Shown here: positions 27,482 to 37,274 of the stretch, piece by piece | Position numbering within the stretch: the stretch's first letter is position 1 | How the letters are laid out: each line of letters begins with the position of its first letter | Assembly: GCA_963669155.1 (NCBI GenBank) | Contig: OZ022581.1 | Location: 9,258,627-9,322,626 of the forward strand | Direction: 5' to 3' | Source of the DNA: Arbacia lixula | Taxonomy: Eukaryota; Echinodermata; Echinoidea; Arbacioida; Arbaciidae | DNA: 64,000 nucleotides | Translations under genes and position numbers: made by a program | The notes under the pieces: generated by a model | Database searches by the model: none | What the model was told of the DNA's origin: nothing | What the model saw: the letters and a program-made list of their open reading frames with translations, nothing else

Positions 27482-28210
27482 CTCTCACTCTCCCTGTTTC
27501 ATTTTATCTGTCTTCGCTTCTTCATGTTTATCTTTATCTTTCTCTCACTGTTGATTTCTTACTGCCGAACCCCACTTTCTCGCCAACTCCTTTCTCCCTC
27601 TCTCCCTCGGTCGGATTTACTTTCCCTTCTCCCACCTTCGAAGAAACGAAGTTAATATTTAGGAATCACATGCAAACGCGGCGCAAATTACTTCGTCACT
27701 AGGACTGGATTTGAATTTCCCTCTCAATCTCCTCAAGATTTGCTTAAATCAGACATTCTCAGCTCCAATTTCTAATTAACGAAATGAGGGATTCAAGCTT
27801 TGAATCTTGTCTGCAAGGCAATATTCAAGAAGGAGAGAGAGGGAAGTCATTCTCGTGGTAAACATGAGTAACATTATTAAGAGTGGGTGGAGTAAATTGA
27901 GCCAGCTTATCAAGTCTGTTGGCATTCAACAATCAAAGTGGGTGCGTCGTTTCCCTGACCATTATGCTTTACAAACAAAAATGAGCACACGTACTTCCCT
28001 TCAGTTTCTGCGAGTAATTAACTATAATACTATTTCTGCAAAATATGTAACCAATATCACGAAGGTAGCAATATATTGTTTAGCTAATACAAATGATTAT
28101 CATTAAATATCAAAACACAACAGATTATGTACAGTGATGTAAGAAGGAAAAGATGGAGGAGGAAGGAGGTAAAGGATAAGGAGAGAGGGGAAGGTGACCT
28201 ATAGAAGGAC

Positions 28211-28384
28211 AAAGAAGAAGAAGAAGAAGAAGAAGAAGAAGAAGAAGAAGAAGAAGAAGAAGGAGAAGAAGAAGAAGAAGAAGAAGAAGAAGAAGAAAAA
28301 GAAGAAGAAGAAGAAGAAGAAGAAGAAGAAGAAGAAGAAGAAGAAGAAGAAGAAGAAGAAGAAGAAGAAGAAGAAGAAGAAAAA
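28211..28384. repeat. GAA/TTC microsatellite at the LINE 3' end
   Basis: Almost pure (AAG)n on the plus strand, which is (TTC)n on the minus strand. It abuts the 3' end of the minus-strand LINE directly. The matching repeat at the LINE 5' end (from 34,480) has the same orientation, which suggests that the LINE inserted into an older TTC array. Confidence 0.95.
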
Positions 28385-28762
28385 GACATTTTTTTGACAT
28401 TTCAAAGTAAAACTTTATTAACAATATACACAAATCAATATACAATAAAAGGGTAGTTTTTTTCTCTCAAATTAACAAAGATAACCTTCATACTTGATCA
28501 TTGTAAAATAAATAGACAGTAACAGATATTAAAGTTTTACATTGCATAGAACAGAAGTGAGCATTTGAACTGAAATAGTTTACACATTTCGTATAATACT
28601 AGTGTGCACGAAAAACATGCGACCATTTGCGCACCGGTATATTTAATTAACCCCCCTTACTCAAAGGTTGTCATACAAAAAAAGAAACAAAGAATAAAAT
28701 GTCAACTTATCAAAACATGAATTTGACAAAGTGAAACCTTTACATAACATATGAAACCATTA

Positions 28763-31456
28763 CTAAATCAACCATGTCAATGAACCATTATTGAAATCAA
28801 AAAGGGCATTGTTAACTGACCACTTACGAAGAAAGGTATCAATGTTATTACAAAATTTGTAAAACGATAACTCAAAAATAATTTTGCTTTTGAGGCGGTG
28901 TTGCCAGATCATGAGTGGGTCAGCAAAGGAACATGAACGATATAAATTATAGATAACGAATTTGCAGCTGATGATGAGGTAGTTCCCCAAATGGACCGCA
29001 TCCCCACTACGGCTCACGGCGCGCGGGATCAGAGACCAGTACAGGTCAAAGTTCAATTTAGCAGAAGGTAGGAGACGTTTGAGAAGTGTGTGGAGTAGTT
29101 TGAGTGCGGGCTGTATGGCTGGGCATTGGATGAAGAGGTGTTGTATTGTTCCAGCTTCTCCGCACCAGCCACAAACTGGAGGTATGTCTGAGTTGATGTG
29201 ATGGAGAAAGTTGTGGAATAATCTGAATTGTAAGTCACCTTCCTTTTTCGAGGTGGGCAAGTGGTAAATTAGGGTCCATTGCAACTTCGTGGAAGGATCG
29301 AGGAAACCTATGTTGTGCCAGTGAGATGGAGTAGGTGGTGACAGGTGATGATTCAACCTTCTGTTGTAGAGGTTGTACAGTACTTTTGGTGATGCTGTTA
29401 GTCCGTTGGGTAGCGATGATAAAGAAAAGTCCACAGGTGAGTTGATATCAGGATGAGCAGCAAATTCTGAAAGTTCGGGAACGGAGAGACGACAGCCATT
29501 TTCGTTAAATATTTCAGGAAAGTTTATGCAGAGCGCATGGTAAAGACTACGCAGCTCAAGGATGAGAAGACGAAGGGATGGAGGTCGACAACTGTGGTGA
29601 AGCCTCTGGCTTTGAAGAATACGCGGGTCAATCCAGCGTCCTGTGGAGAAGTCGACCAGCTGGTGCACGAGCCTCACTCCGCACGCCATGAGCCGAGTGG
29701 GGAAAAATCTATCATCATCAACTGCATTAACAAAGCACAAACTAATTACAGGCATATTAAAGACATGGTTGATTGTGGCAGGTTGTGTTCTAACTCGAGC
29801 TCCAGAGGTCTCCCAAGAAAGTAATAGCTCACTATGAAAAAATGGAAGGCTAGTGTAAAACTTTGGGTTGATTGCAATATAAAATAACTGATAGTCAAAC
29901 CCAAGTTTACAATACTGCTTAAAGAAATGAGACATTAGATGGTAGGCAGGGTGCAAACTGAGATTTAAAAAACGTTGAATCACTGAAAACCTAAAAGTAA
30001 ATGTACGTGCTTTAAGACAGGCCAGGCCAAGACCTCCTTCATCTGGTCTTTGGTACAAAGTTTTTCTCTTGAGATAGTGGCGTTTATTGGACCAAACGAA
30101 GTCGACTAGAAGGTTCTGGAGCTCATTAAGTGTACTTTCATGTGGAGATAGGACGGCCAAATAGTGAAAGATTTTGGACGCAGCCAACTGATTAGCAACT
30201 ATTACTTTGCCTTTAAATGATAAAGACCTTAAGTCACGAGACCAATGCGACAAGGTTTTGGCCATTTTATCTTTACATTCTGTCCAATTTTGTTTTAAGT
30301 ATGTAACACTATTTCCGAGGTGAACTCCAAGAAAATGTAGTCCTTCACTATTCCACGAGAAGTTCAACGGTGTATCGCTTCGTCCGGTCCAACAGCCGAC
30401 CCATAGGCCCTGAGATTTCTGAACATTTAGACGCGCACCAGAGCCTCGACTAAACGTGGCATAAGCGTCTCGAATCGCAGAAAATCCGACGTTAGAAGTT
30501 ACAAAAACTGTCACATCATCAGCGTACGCTGAAACCACACAGGGGGTTGGGGATCCGGGAATGGTCAAGGATGAGTTTACTAGGCTTTTCCTTAGCAGAT
30601 TTAAGAAGGGCTCGATTGCAATGGAGTAGAGGAGGCCAGAAAGAGGGCACCCCTGACGTATGCCCTTTTCAAAAGAAAAGGGGGCAGTCAGGGAGCCGCA
30701 TATCTTAATCAAGCTTTCAGCACCTTCATACATTGTTTGAATGTAAGAAATAAACTGATCCCCAAATCCCATGCTCTTCAATACTTTGAATAGATACACA
30801 TGATCCACATTGTCAAAAGCTTGCCTTTGGTCTAGGTTAAGTAGAGCCAAAGGTAGGTCATTTATATTTGCATACATAATTGAATCACGGATGAGATGTA
30901 TGTTATCAAAAATGGAACGGCCTGGGACACAATAGCTTTGGTCAACCCCTACAACGTTCTCAATGCATTGCTTTAGTCTTGCTGCAAGTATTTTTGCGAG
31001 GATCTTATAATCTGTGTTTAAAAGTGACACAGGGCGCCAATTCGAAATATCGACAAGATCTCCCTTTTTGGGTAGGAGTGTAATGACCGCTCTCCTGAAG
31101 GAGTGGGGTAAAGAGCCAGAATCAAAGGAAGAAATGAGAACAGACAGCAAATCTTTTCTAAGTATGGGCCAAAAAGCTTGATAAAATTCTGCTGTAAGGC
31201 CATCTAAACCAGGTGATTTGTTTTTGCTTGACTGCTTGACGGCAGTGTCAAGTTCCTCTAAAGTAGGAGGAGAGTTTAGGTCTTCCGAGACTGCCGGATC
31301 AAGCATTCTCACGTCTGATAAAAGGGCGGTGATTGAACTCTCATCAGTGCTAACGCGGGAATATAATGATTTGTAAAAGTCCCTAACATGCATTTTAATT
31401 TCTGTAGGATCTTCCGAAATACGACCGGATGAAAGGCGGACGCGGGATATATTTTG
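28763..31456 (-). CDS. LINE ORF2, 3' part: reverse transcriptase (frameshifted from 5' part)
   Basis: This encodes the reverse transcriptase that copies the element RNA at the nicked target. Visible RT motifs are NKSPGLDGLTAEFY, LNLDQRQAFDNVDH, GIRQGCPLS and the catalytic AYADD. Near the C-terminus CGWC, then H and C in GTIQHLFIQC, form the CCHC knuckle typical of L1/Tx1 ORF2. The longest ATG-started frame is 31,393-28,763 (876 codons), but similarity to LINE ORF2 continues upstream in this frame to about 31,456. There it must join the endonuclease frame. The two frames differ by one base at an AAAA run, which is best explained by loss of one A. Total ORF2 would be about 1,300 residues, a normal length. 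The sequence past RT is free of stops, so the copy is young or the shift is a sequencing error. Confidence 0.85.
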   Translation of the reverse strand, partial: QNISRVRLSSGRISEDPTEIKMHVRDFYKSLYSRVSTDESSITALLSDVRMLDPAVSEDLNSPPTLEELDTAVKQSSKNKSPGLDGLTAEFYQAFWPILRKDLLSVLISSFDSGSLPHSFRRAVITLLPKKGDLVDISNWRPVSLLNTDYKILAKILAARLKQCIENVVGVDQSYCVPGRSIFDNIHLIRDSIMYANINDLPLALLNLDQRQAFDNVDHVYLFKVLKSMGFGDQFISYIQTMYEGAESLIKICGSLTAPFSFEKGIRQGCPLSGLLYSIAIEPFLNLLRKSLVNSSLTIPGSPTPCVVSAYADDVTVFVTSNVGFSAIRDAYATFSRGSGARLNVQKSQGLWVGCWTGRSDTPLNFSWNSEGLHFLGVHLGNSVTYLKQNWTECKDKMAKTLSHWSRDLRSLSFKGKVIVANQLAASKIFHYLAVLSPHESTLNELQNLLVDFVWSNKRHYLKRKTLYQRPDEGGLGLACLKARTFTFRFSVIQRFLNLSLHPAYHLMSHFFKQYCKLGFDYQLFYIAINPKFYTSLPFFHSELLLSWETSGARVRTQPATINHVFNMPVISLCFVNAVDDDRFFPTRLMACGVRLVHQLVDFSTGRWIDPRILQSQRLHHSCRPPSLRLLILELRSLYHALCINFPEIFNENGCRLSVPELSEFAAHPDINSPVDFSLSSLPNGLTASPKVLYNLYNRRLNHHLSPPTPSHWHNIGFLDPSTKLQWTLIYHLPTSKKEGDLQFRLFHNFLHHINSDIPPVCGWCGEAGTIQHLFIQCPAIQPALKLLHTLLKRLLPSAKLNFDLYWSLIPRAVSRSGDAVHLGNYLIISCKFVIYNLYRSCSFADPLMIWQHRLKSKIIFELSFYKFCNNIDTFLRKWSVNNALFDFNNGSLTWLI

Positions 31457-32658
31457 GAGAGGGAGTTTGACTTTTCTAGATTAAAGAAATACTTGGAGCA
31501 AGAGTCTGTTTCAGTTGTGTGCTGGAAACGAGATCTAATTAGTGCACCCTGTGCTTCAGTTTTCAGCAATAGGTTCAATGCATCTCTTTGCTCAGCAAGG
31601 GCTTCTGTAATGTTCGGATTGTGGGCTGATACTGACTGTAATCTATCGATGCTTTTATTCATTTCTATAAGGGTGTTGTGTTTTTCTTTTGCAATCCTGG
31701 AACTAAACATTTGGGTAATTGATTTAATATGTATTTTACCAAGATCCCACCAGGACGCCTCATTGGAAAAACTGCATTTTTGTTTTTGCCAGTCCAACCA
31801 AAATGTTGTGATTAATTGCCTATAACTTTTATTTTCAAGGAGAGAATTGTTGAAGTGCCAGTAAGCGCTCCCTCTCTTGACTTGCTCTGGATATTTAAGA
31901 ACGAGCGAGACAGATGAATGGTCAGATAGGGAACAAGATAGAATATCACAAGAATTGACAAAGGAAGCCAGACAGTTCGGGAAATAAAAGCGGTCTAGCC
32001 TGGATTGTGAACAACCAAATTTGCTAGTGGGATTCTTTCTATACCAGGTATAACTCTTTTTATCAGGGTGCAGTCTGCGCCAAACGTCACACAGAGACAA
32101 TGCATTGAATACGTTCGTTAATGCATGGGCGACTTTCGTTCTCCGTTCTACTGGTACGCCCAGGCGGTCAACCGCGGGGTTCTCAGTACAATTGAAATCC
32201 CCGCCAAAAAGTGTGACACCGTCGCTGCGTCTGGAACAGTGGTCGTATAGGGCGGTTATCGCCTCCAGGGCTAATTTATTATCTTGCGGAATTAATATGT
32301 TATAAATGTGATAATTACGTCCATTATAATCAATTTTGTTATATAGAATATGACCATCAAATACAGAATCGAATGACAAAGGCGTAATCTTAGATTTATT
32401 AATGAGAGTAGTGACTCCTGAGCCACGAGAAGAGCCCGGCGAACAAAAAGGGGAAGATGGCCACATGTTCCAGCAAGCGCTATGATCATTTAAGGCGTAC
32501 GTTTCTTGCAGCAACACAATATCGGGTTTAGAAGCTATGCGATCAACATAAATTTGAAAAGAAGCGTTTTGAGTTTGTGCAAAACAGCCACCTGTATTAA
32601 GGGTGAGCAGTGACAATGTCATTGCTAAAGTAAAAAGGGTGATATTGAACGGAGTCAT
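31454..32658 (-). CDS. LINE ORF2, 5' part: AP endonuclease (frameshifted)
   Basis: This encodes the N-terminal endonuclease that nicks target DNA and so sets insertion specificity. Motifs of the exonuclease III/AP endonuclease fold appear in order: LLTLNTGG near residue 20, DIVLLQET near 50, GGDFNCTEN near 155, and SDHSSV near 250. The ATG at 32,658 lies 9 bases past the ORF1 stop, so translation may depend on reinitiation. After LEKSNSLSK the frame runs into non-homologous residues and stops at 31,309. The true continuation is in the next frame from about 31,456 (NISRVRLSSG). There is no N-terminal zinc finger. Confidence 0.85.
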
Positions 32659-32668
32659 TGTGATTACC

Positions 32669-34267
32669 TTAGTTGTCTAGTGTGGCGAGCAACTTGTAAA
32701 TCCTTTGTTGCATGTTTTTCTTTAAGAGGGGGCTATTTCTTAGTGGTTTTAATTGTTTAACTAGCCCTGGGATATTAGTGGTATATTTCTTGGCTATTTG
32801 CACTGGCTTTTTGCGACCTTTGACTGAGGAAAGAAAATCCACCATTTGGGGTTGCGTGAGGGGACCCTGGGTAAGGGGGAGGGTGATCTCATTTGTAAGA
32901 TCATCGTCTGTTTGCGTCTCTTCCCCTATGACAGAATCCCCTGTGACAGAGTCGGTGTCCGCATCACCTGTGGGCGGAGGGGTGGTAGGGGCGGAGGAAG
33001 TAGTGTTTAAAATCTGGGATAAGGACAGTGGTTCTGTGGACATAGGGCTGGCTGTCCTTTTTGGCTGCTTCCTTAGGGGGGAGGGGGCCCTCAGGGGAGT
33101 GAAGTTTAATCTGTCCTCTGAGGCTGGAGGTGAGCTGGGGGCTTGTTTGCGTTTTGCAACTTCAGAGAAGATTCTGGAAAGGTTGGGAGGTGCCTTCCAA
33201 AGTGGACTTTGGGGGGCGGGAACCGAAAGTGCATTACATGAGGGCTTTGAAGCCCCACCGGCCGTCAGCACGCGCGAATTAGACCCGCCAGGTTTGGATG
33301 AAGAGGGCACAATGGAGGGGAGAGAAGGGCAAGATGAGGTCCGGGGTAGAGGATTAGTGGCACCGCCGGTCTTGGTTCTCTGGAGGGAGATGGGAGGGAC
33401 TCGCGCAGGGGCGTGGCTGGTGTGGGGCGGGGTCGCGGGACAGTTTGCCTCTACAGGAGGACCGGGCGATTCAGGGACGGGGCCGTTGGGTTCAATGAGT
33501 GCTGGGGGTCCTGCATTGGAGGCTCGAGTTGATGTACGTGGGACCGGTAAGTCATTTGTAGGGACGTGGGTGCGGGGCGGGGCCGGGTCTTCGCGTGCTG
33601 GCGGGCGGGGAGCTGCAGCTGATGGCTGTTTCTTGCATGCGCGGGAGATATGGCCGAATTCACCGCAAGTGAAACAGCGTACCGACCCTGTCGAAATGAA
33701 AACACGGTGGTTGATACCATCGTGTGTGAGATTGATGTGATCGGGAGGGGTAACATTGGGATTGATTAAAACTTGTACTTGGCGTCTGAAACTCATAATG
33801 TGACTCAATCGTTTGTCTTTTAATCCTAGGGGGATGGGCCGTATGGATGAGACAACCTTGCAGAAAGGCGTCAGATTGTCTATTAGAACTGAATTGGGTA
33901 TTTCTGGAAACACGTTAGAGAGCGTCAGTTTAGTTGTCGGGCGAACAAGAGGTGTGAGCTCAACGAACGAGCCTGCGTATGAAAGATCGTTTTGTACCGC
34001 ATTGACCACAGCCTCTTTTGAATTGAGGTATACAGCAATGCGACCACCTGAGATTCGTGAAGCCGTAATTACATTCTTTGCTGGCATTACGTTAATTAAT
34101 GCATCAATGTAAGACTGAATGGAAACATTTTCCGTAGCTTTGAAACACACCCCATTGTTCCGGGTTACGTTCTTGAATTGTTCAACGCCGGGAACACTGA
34201 GGTTTGACGGGCCAGCTGCACTGGGTAGCTGGCCCTGCGTTACGCGAGCGTATGCTTGGCTAGCCAT
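32669..34267 (-). CDS. LINE ORF1 (gag-like RNA-binding protein)
   Basis: This encodes a 532-residue protein that presumably coats the element RNA. Residues 1-170 include a region compatible with an RNA-binding fold, followed by one CCHC knuckle, CFTCGEFGHISRAC (C-X2-C-X4-H-X4-C), near residue 205. A long disordered part rich in proline and serine follows (residues about 220-440), then an acidic/threonine stretch and a basic C-terminal tail. ORF1 of Tx1-clade LINEs is built in a similar way. The frame is intact from ATG (34,267) to TAA (32,669-32,671). A 342-codon open frame on the opposite strand is a shadow caused by its GC-rich proline segment. Confidence 0.8.
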   Translation of the reverse strand: MASQAYARVTQGQLPSAAGPSNLSVPGVEQFKNVTRNNGVCFKATENVSIQSYIDALINVMPAKNVITASRISGGRIAVYLNSKEAVVNAVQNDLSYAGSFVELTPLVRPTTKLTLSNVFPEIPNSVLIDNLTPFCKVVSSIRPIPLGLKDKRLSHIMSFRRQVQVLINPNVTPPDHINLTHDGINHRVFISTGSVRCFTCGEFGHISRACKKQPSAAAPRPPAREDPAPPRTHVPTNDLPVPRTSTRASNAGPPALIEPNGPVPESPGPPVEANCPATPPHTSHAPARVPPISLQRTKTGGATNPLPRTSSCPSLPSIVPSSSKPGGSNSRVLTAGGASKPSCNALSVPAPQSPLWKAPPNLSRIFSEVAKRKQAPSSPPASEDRLNFTPLRAPSPLRKQPKRTASPMSTEPLSLSQILNTTSSAPTTPPPTGDADTDSVTGDSVIGEETQTDDDLTNEITLPLTQGPLTQPQMVDFLSSVKGRKKPVQIAKKYTTNIPGLVKQLKPLRNSPLLKKNMQQRIYKLLATLDN

Positions 34268-34479
34268 GGTGGCTAGTCAGCGTAATGCTCATTGCAATGG
34301 TGCGAAAAAGAACCTTAAATTTCACGAAAATGATACAATCAGTACGAATACAATGTAAATCAAGCACATCTATAACACAACATTAATATAATAGTATCAA
34401 GACCTGAGACCTACCTAGGTCTTATGTACGCAAAAAAAGGGAGATTCTGGAGCCCGATACGAACACAACCTACCTGAGA

Positions 34480-34600
34480 AAAGAAGAAGAAGAAGGAGAA
34501 GAAGGAGAGGAAGAAGGAGAAGAAGAAGAAGTAGAAGACAAAAAAAGAAGGAGAAGAAGAAGGAGATGGTGATGATGATGATGATGATGATGATGGAGAA

Positions 34601-34646
<46 letters not shown>

Positions 34647-34648
34647 AA

Positions 34649-34701
<53 letters not shown>

Positions 34702-34720
34702 AGGAGGAGAAGGAGTAGAA
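34480..34720. repeat. GAA then GAT microsatellite at the LINE 5' end
   Basis: Interrupted (GAA)n (about 34,480-34,566) continues as (GAT)n with GGAGAA interruptions (about 34,568-34,697). The GAA part has the same orientation as the array at 28,211-28,384 and would be the other half of the LINE target. Poly-histidine, isoleucine and serine frames across it are artefacts. Confidence 0.95.
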
Positions 34721-34859
34721 AAAGAAACACATCGTGAGAAGAAGGCGGAGGACAAGGTGGAAGAGGGGAACTCAGGAGCAGGTTGTTCAGAAAGTGAATT
34801 TGGTTATACTAAAAGGAAGCAGGAGTAGGAAAACAATCCATGTAATCTAAGAGAGGATG

Positions 34860-35050
34860 AAGATCTTGAGATGGTTTGTGAGACCAAGGAGGTATAAGTT
34901 CACTAGACACCTCCTTGGTAAGACATTCGTGAGCATCACCATGTAACTGCGGTGACCATATAGTTTGGAGGAGGACACACTCGTCGGTGATTCAGACTTG
35001 AGGAGAAAACCCCCATCGCAACACACCTCCCGACCCGTCTGCAACTTTAT
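34860..35050. other. Unassigned DNA with a local inverted repeat
   Basis: CACCTCCTTGGTAAG near 34,908 is partly the reverse of ACCAAGGAGGT near 34,883, so a small hairpin is possible. Nothing else is recognisable. Confidence 0.25.
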
Positions 35051-35056
35051 TCTGAG

Positions 35057-35781
35057 CCTTGTATCACAAAGAGTCGGCTATTGCACCTCACCATATCGCA
35101 AACTATCACTGCTATCTATTGCAATTTCAAGCCTATGCATGATTTTGCAATCAATCGTATAGTTACGATAAATCCACACAAGCTGCGATCAGCATCAATT
35201 GCAAGTTACGATCGATATCGATCGTAGGTTGTTGGGGGTTTTTTAAAAATATTTTTTATCATTTTCTCTCAAATCAATTGAACAAATCATTCTTAATTAA
35301 ACTTGATACATGGTACATTGATATTTTGAATTAAGCATGAATTGCAATAGTTATATAAAAAAGAAAAAAGGGAATTTTCATATATTGTTTACAAAACATT
35401 ATTGTACAATCAAGAATCTCGAGAGAAAAGTTTTATCTATATATTCTCCTATCCCCTACCCCGTTTGAACATACTGCTAACACCTTCATCCACACACCCA
35501 AACTCACAAATACATACGCACCCTCACACACACAAACACGCAGCACACAAACACTCACCTACACACACAAAAAAAAAACATGTGTACCGAGGGATATATG
35601 CAAAAGTACTGCAATCGCAGCCGTTCCATCATTTTTTATTTTCTAACCAAAAAATAGATGTATTCGCTTCGCCGTCATTTGTGATACAGATTTACGATTG
35701 ATATTGATCGTACGATCGATAAATCAGTCGTACGATTGATATATCAATCGTATGATCAATTATCGCTCTTTGTGATCTTGC
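35057..35781. mobile_element. Candidate non-autonomous element rich in ATCGATCGTA motifs
   Basis: Ends read TATCACAAAGAG (left) and CTCTTTGTGATC (right), an imperfect inverted pair about 725 bp apart. Just inside both ends are repeated palindromic motifs such as ATCGATATCGATCGTA and GTACGATCGAT. A related sequence (CCACACAAGCTATGATCAGTATC, then ATCGATTG) occurs at about 43,000-43,115. No coding capacity. Confidence 0.35.
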
Positions 35782-36130
35782 AGACCCATGTTCAAAACTC
35801 CAGAGAATGCGCCTGCAGAAGAGTTATTCGAAAGAAGATGCTCATCGATATAACGGCGGCGAAAGAGAGTTTAACGACCTTCTATTAACGGGTTGATGGA
35901 AAACATTGATATCTTATCATGAGGCTGGGAGACAGAGCAGCGTGCTTCAAATACAGCTCTCATAATGAGATTGGCGCAGTATTGGGACGTATGGTACGAA
36001 CAGTATACATAGTATATCGTTTGTTATATCCCACATAGATTGAATCCTGTATAGTGATTGGTTTAAACAGCAACATGTGAACAAGTATATTTCAACTATG
36101 ATGTTGCGTGACGTCAGACCTCGAAATATT

Positions 36131-36324
36131 ATACAAATATTTCATGACTATGAGGGATCTTGTGGAATCTATTTGCACCGAGGTTAAGTGGAGGGCGCGC
36201 AGTACTATTTTCCCGATACTGCAGGTCGAGGGAGAATGGTACCGCTTGCCCTCCACTTTACCGAGGAGACCAATAAATTCCACAAAGTTCCCGAATAAAG
36301 ATCATGAAATATTTGTTTTGTATC
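36131..36324. mobile_element. Fold-back MITE
   Basis: ACAAATATTTCATGA and then CTTGTGGAAT and AAGTGGAGGGC on the left reappear inverted on the right (GCCCTCCACTT, ATTCCACAAAG, TCATGAAATATTTGT). This makes an imperfect hairpin of about 195 bp with a short central loop near 36,200-36,235. The arms diverge in places. No protein. Confidence 0.6.
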
Positions 36325-36931
36325 CTTCATTAATATATTCTTTGTTCATTAATTTAATCCTTACCATGGACCATGTAATAGCTCCCATGCTCTAAACTCT
36401 AAACGAAGGAGCCCGATTCAGATGGTTTGTTATTTCCTACGGCTTGAGCAAACTAACCAAATTCAAGTTGCACATCGGCCGCATCGTTCGCATACATTGT
36501 CATTCGTTCGCGACACGTTTTACATACGTTGTATTAGTTAGCTGCTGGTATATACAGTTGGCAGCAAAATTATTCAATCCCCCTCTCATTTTTGACATTC
36601 TGTCATAATGAATAATATTGCAGCAGCAGATTGCTACTAAACCATTAAGATAGTTAGCAGACAGTTAATTACTAAAGAATACCAGAGAAAAAATCAAATA
36701 CTATTGCATAGGTCATCTGAAATTGCAATTTGCGCCCCCAAAACATGGTGCAAAATTATTCAACCCCCTATTTTACACACAAGAAACGAATGCACAAATA
36801 ATGACAATTTAAAGGCCAGTGCATACATTCTGAGGTGAATGCTGATTTTATTTATCCTCCACCTGAAACTGGAACCTTTATATGCACAACTAACAAGTTG
36901 TAACATTATTCAACCCAGATGGGTGTGTCTT

Positions 36932-37150
36932 TTAGTACTTTGTGCAGCATCCATATGCTGCAGTGACCTCCTGCAGACGAGATGAATAGCCTGCCACAAG
37001 CTTCTCACAACGCTCCTTGGGGATGTCAGCCCATTCCTCTTGCGCAATGGTCTTAAGGTAATCGATGCATGTATGTCTACGTGCTGCAACAGCTTTCTTC
37101 AGATCCCACGACAAATTCTCTTTTGGGTTTCGGTCTGGAGACTGTGATGG
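36932..37150 (-). pseudogene. Tc1-like transposase C-terminal remnant, longer copy
   Basis: Minus-strand reading gives SPDRNPKENL and then SWDLKKAV. This matches the SPDxNPxEN block of Tc1 transposases, which holds the last catalytic acid. The remnant ends PKERCEKLV and GCCTKY, like the Tc1 family C-terminus (PxR...GGxTKY). Everything upstream (DNA-binding and first catalytic residues) is absent. It cannot be a working enzyme. Confidence 0.75.
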
Positions 37151-37154
37151 TCAC

Positions 37155-37274
37155 TCAAGGTGCGCAAGAGGAATGGGCCAACACCCCAAGGAGCGTTGTG
37201 AGAAGCTTGTGAGAGGCTATTCATCTCGTCTGCAGGAGGTCATTGCAGCAAATGGATGCTGCACAAAGTACTAA
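37155..37274 (+). pseudogene. Tc1-like transposase C-terminal remnant, shorter copy
   Basis: The plus strand repeats the end of the remnant on the opposite strand (PKERCEKLV, then YSSRLQEV and GCCTKY) with a few differences, and lacks the SPD/PKEN block. The two copies face outward from the element centre near 37,150. Confidence 0.7.

Larger units (their letters stand above)
25350..28200. other. Non-coding stretch
   Basis: No supported gene. The stretch contains a C run (25,427-25,442), a possible TTAA-type MITE at 25,824-25,914, poly-A/T runs, an interspersed-repeat-like segment near 27,080-27,230, and a (CA)n tract at about 27,447-27,480. Confidence 0.45.
28385..34478 (-). mobile_element. 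Tx1/L1-type LINE, nearly full length
   Basis: This is a non-LTR retrotransposon of about 6.1 kb on the minus strand. In its own direction it has a 5' UTR of about 210 bp (34,478-34,268), ORF1 (34,267-32,669), a 9-10 bp gap, ORF2 (32,658-28,763) and a 3' UTR of about 380 bp. The 3' UTR contains AATAAA (reverse of TTTATT near 28,413). There is no poly-A tail: the 3' end runs straight into TTC repeats. ORF1 has a CCHC knuckle, and ORF2 has an apurinic-type endonuclease, a reverse transcriptase with YADD, and a C-terminal CCHC motif, the standard layout of the L1/Tx1 group. Microsatellite on both sides in one orientation fits the microsatellite-specific branch of Tx1; I recall a TTC-targeting family called Koshi, not checked here. 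One frameshift in ORF2 means this copy is probably not active. Confidence 0.85.

Noticed and set aside
28084-28445. Open frames of 67-106 codons in poly-S, poly-L, poly-K or poly-F
   Set aside because: They are direct translations of the GAA/TTC microsatellite.
32712-33740. 342-codon open frame on the plus strand
   Set aside because: It is antisense to LINE ORF1, which has the CCHC knuckle; the frame is open because of the GC-rich proline codons opposite.
34411-34755. Poly-His, poly-Ile and poly-Ser frames
   Set aside because: Translations of the GAT/GAA microsatellite.
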